From Streptomyces sp. T12 (GTDB lineage: Bacteria > Actinomycetota > Actinomycetes > Streptomycetales > Streptomycetaceae): a stretch of 64,000 bases of DNA. Location: the NCBI RefSeq assembly GCF_028736035.1, contig NZ_CP117866.1, positions 6,634,001 to 6,698,000 of the forward strand. Direction: 5' to 3'. Position 1 is the first letter of the stretch. Each line of letters starts with the position of its first letter. Below the pieces are notes generated by a model. That model ran no database searches, was not told where the DNA came from, and worked only from the letters and a program-made list of their open reading frames with translations. Below are positions 63,079 to 64,000 of the stretch, piece by piece. A program made the translations under genes and the position numbers.

Positions 63079-64000
63079 TCACCGCGACGGCAGGACCAGC
63101 TTCCGCTTCAGCTTCGGCCCGAACGGCTTCTCCACGAACCGGTGCATCAGCCAGGCCAGCCCGAGCAGGCTCAGCACGGACAGCGCCAGCGTCGGGTAGG
63201 AGCCAAGGCCGAGGCCCCGGTGCAGCACCCGGATGAAGAACCAGCCCAGGTGCTCGTGGATCAGGTAGAAGGGGTACGTCAGTGCCCCCGCCACCGTCAG
63301 CCAGCGCCAGTTGGCCCAGCGCGTCCAGCCCAGCGCCACCATCGCGACGGCGGCGAACGCGCAGAAGACGATGGCCTGGATGACGTACGGACTGCGGTGG
63401 AACTCGCCCTGCGCCCCGGGGTGCCACAGCGCCATGACCGAGTAGCGCTGGCCCAGCAGGAAGGACATGCCCACGATCCCCCACAGCAGCAGGTCGCTGC
63501 CGAAGCGGTGGATCAGGTACAGCGCGAGGCCGCCGATGAAGAACGGGGCGTGGTCGCGCATCACCAGCTCGTCGGTCAGCGGGTTGTCGGCGACCCGGGC
63601 GAAGGCGCCGGCGAGCGTCCACAGGATGCAGAAGGTGACCACGCGGCGGTAGGTGACGCCCTTCCAGATCACGAACAGCGCGAAGAGCACGTAGAACTTC
63701 AGCTCCACCCACAGCGTCCAGCACACCCCCAGGACCCGCGGCACGCCCAGCGGCTGCTGCATCATCGTGAGGTTGACCAGGAACTCGTCCGGCCGGACCG
63801 GGTGGACGACGACCGGCAGGAGGACCGCCGCGCCGGTGACCATGACGATGGCCACCCAGTACGCCGGGTAGAGGCGGGAGATCCGCGAGCGGAAGAAGTC
63901 GCCGAGGCTGCGGCCCCAGCTGCTCATGCAGATCACGAAGCCGCTGATGACGAAGAAGAACTGCACGCCCAGGCTGCCGTAGGTGGACAGCTGCGACAGC
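63079..64000 (-). CDS. Acyltransferase 3 family membrane protein, 5' end beyond window
   Basis: The frame is open at the right edge; 306 residues are visible. They include STYGSLGVQFFFVISGFVICMSSWGRSLGDFFRSRISRLYPAYWVAI, the classic acyltransferase-3 core after the (missing) N-terminal His motif, and about eight further membrane helices, ending with FVEKPFGPKLKRKL. It likely transfers acetyl or another acyl group to a surface polysaccharide; the neighbouring glycosyltransferases support that. The true start lies outside, so an internal GTG near 63966 is not the start. Confidence 0.9.
   Translation of the reverse strand, partial: LSQLSTYGSLGVQFFFVISGFVICMSSWGRSLGDFFRSRISRLYPAYWVAIVMVTGAAVLLPVVVHPVRPDEFLVNLTMMQQPLGVPRVLGVCWTLWVELKFYVLFALFVIWKGVTYRRVVTFCILWTLAGAFARVADNPLTDELVMRDHAPFFIGGLALYLIHRFGSDLLLWGIVGMSFLLGQRYSVMALWHPGAQGEFHRSPYVIQAIVFCAFAAVAMVALGWTRWANWRWLTVAGALTYPFYLIHEHLGWFFIRVLHRGLGLGSYPTLALSVLSLLGLAWLMHRFVEKPFGPKLKRKLVLPSR

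Overview
The window is a high-GC actinobacterial chromosome segment, almost certainly Streptomyces. The signs are strong G/C bias at third codon positions, many GTG/TTG starts behind AGGAG-type ribosome binding sites, many 1-8 bp ATGA/GTGA/TGATG gene overlaps, several ECF sigma factors, and a gene order (glyA-trpS, dacA, sdhCDAB, an acyl-CoA mutase, a polysialyltransferase-like cell-wall cluster) that I recall from the conserved core of streptomycete chromosomes. I see no tRNA, rRNA, CRISPR, insertion sequence, prophage or plasmid feature. Gene identities rest on reading motifs in the translations; no database search was run.

Layout. 1-3402: end of a glycine betaine/proline ABC importer operon (ATPase, fused double permease, binding lipoprotein). 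3407-6137: a PEP-mutase-like lyase and a carboxymuconolactone-decarboxylase-family protein, divergent from a MocR/PdxR-type regulator. 6247-10246: EamA exporter, lipoprotein plus glutathionylspermidine-synthase-like ATP-grasp enzyme, ornithine aminotransferase. 10414-11985: a ZTP (pfl) riboswitch in front of glyA. 12010-15374: an ECF sigma factor, its probable membrane partner, and a translationally coupled pair of related membrane-anchored proteins with matching C-terminal tails. 15475-17192: trpS and a 2'-5' RNA ligase-like protein. 17235-21541: a full set of homologues for decaprenyl-phospho-arabinose synthesis (DprE2, DprE1, PAP2 phosphatase, UbiA-type phosphoribosyltransferase, GtrA), as in mycobacteria. 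21529-27383: BrkB-like membrane protein, D-Ala-D-Ala carboxypeptidase, metallophosphoesterase, solute-binding protein. 27553-33569: anti-sigma-type ATPase, a two-component system, an MMPL transporter with an extra C-terminal domain, and a TetR regulator. 33607-38413: secreted protease, a DCC-type protein/membrane protein pair under a palindrome-flanked promoter, glyoxalase-like and secreted lectin-like proteins, and a Uma2 nuclease-fold protein. 38570-41978: sdhCDAB succinate dehydrogenase. 42135-51010: OHCU decarboxylase, GH20 hexosaminidase, several unknowns, a giant FG-GAP amidase, and a septum-formation-type lipoprotein. 51290-54958: two tandem, paralogous ECF sigma/membrane-partner modules, the second preceded by a 15-codon leader ORF. 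55162-60561: L,D-transpeptidase, acyl-CoA mutase large subunit, second Uma2 protein, and an FAD monooxygenase divergent from a Tet-repressor-like regulator with two perfect-arm operators. 60666-64000: glycosyltransferase, polysialyltransferase-like protein and an acyltransferase cut by the window edge, which looks like the start of a cell-wall glycopolymer cluster.

A recurrent theme is the cell envelope: DPA-type lipid-linked sugars, D,D- and L,D-peptidoglycan enzymes, amidase, hexosaminidase, polysialyltransferase-like enzyme, and three ECF sigma/transmembrane-partner modules that could sense envelope state. Several strong GC-rich hairpins, mostly between convergent genes, act as likely terminators.
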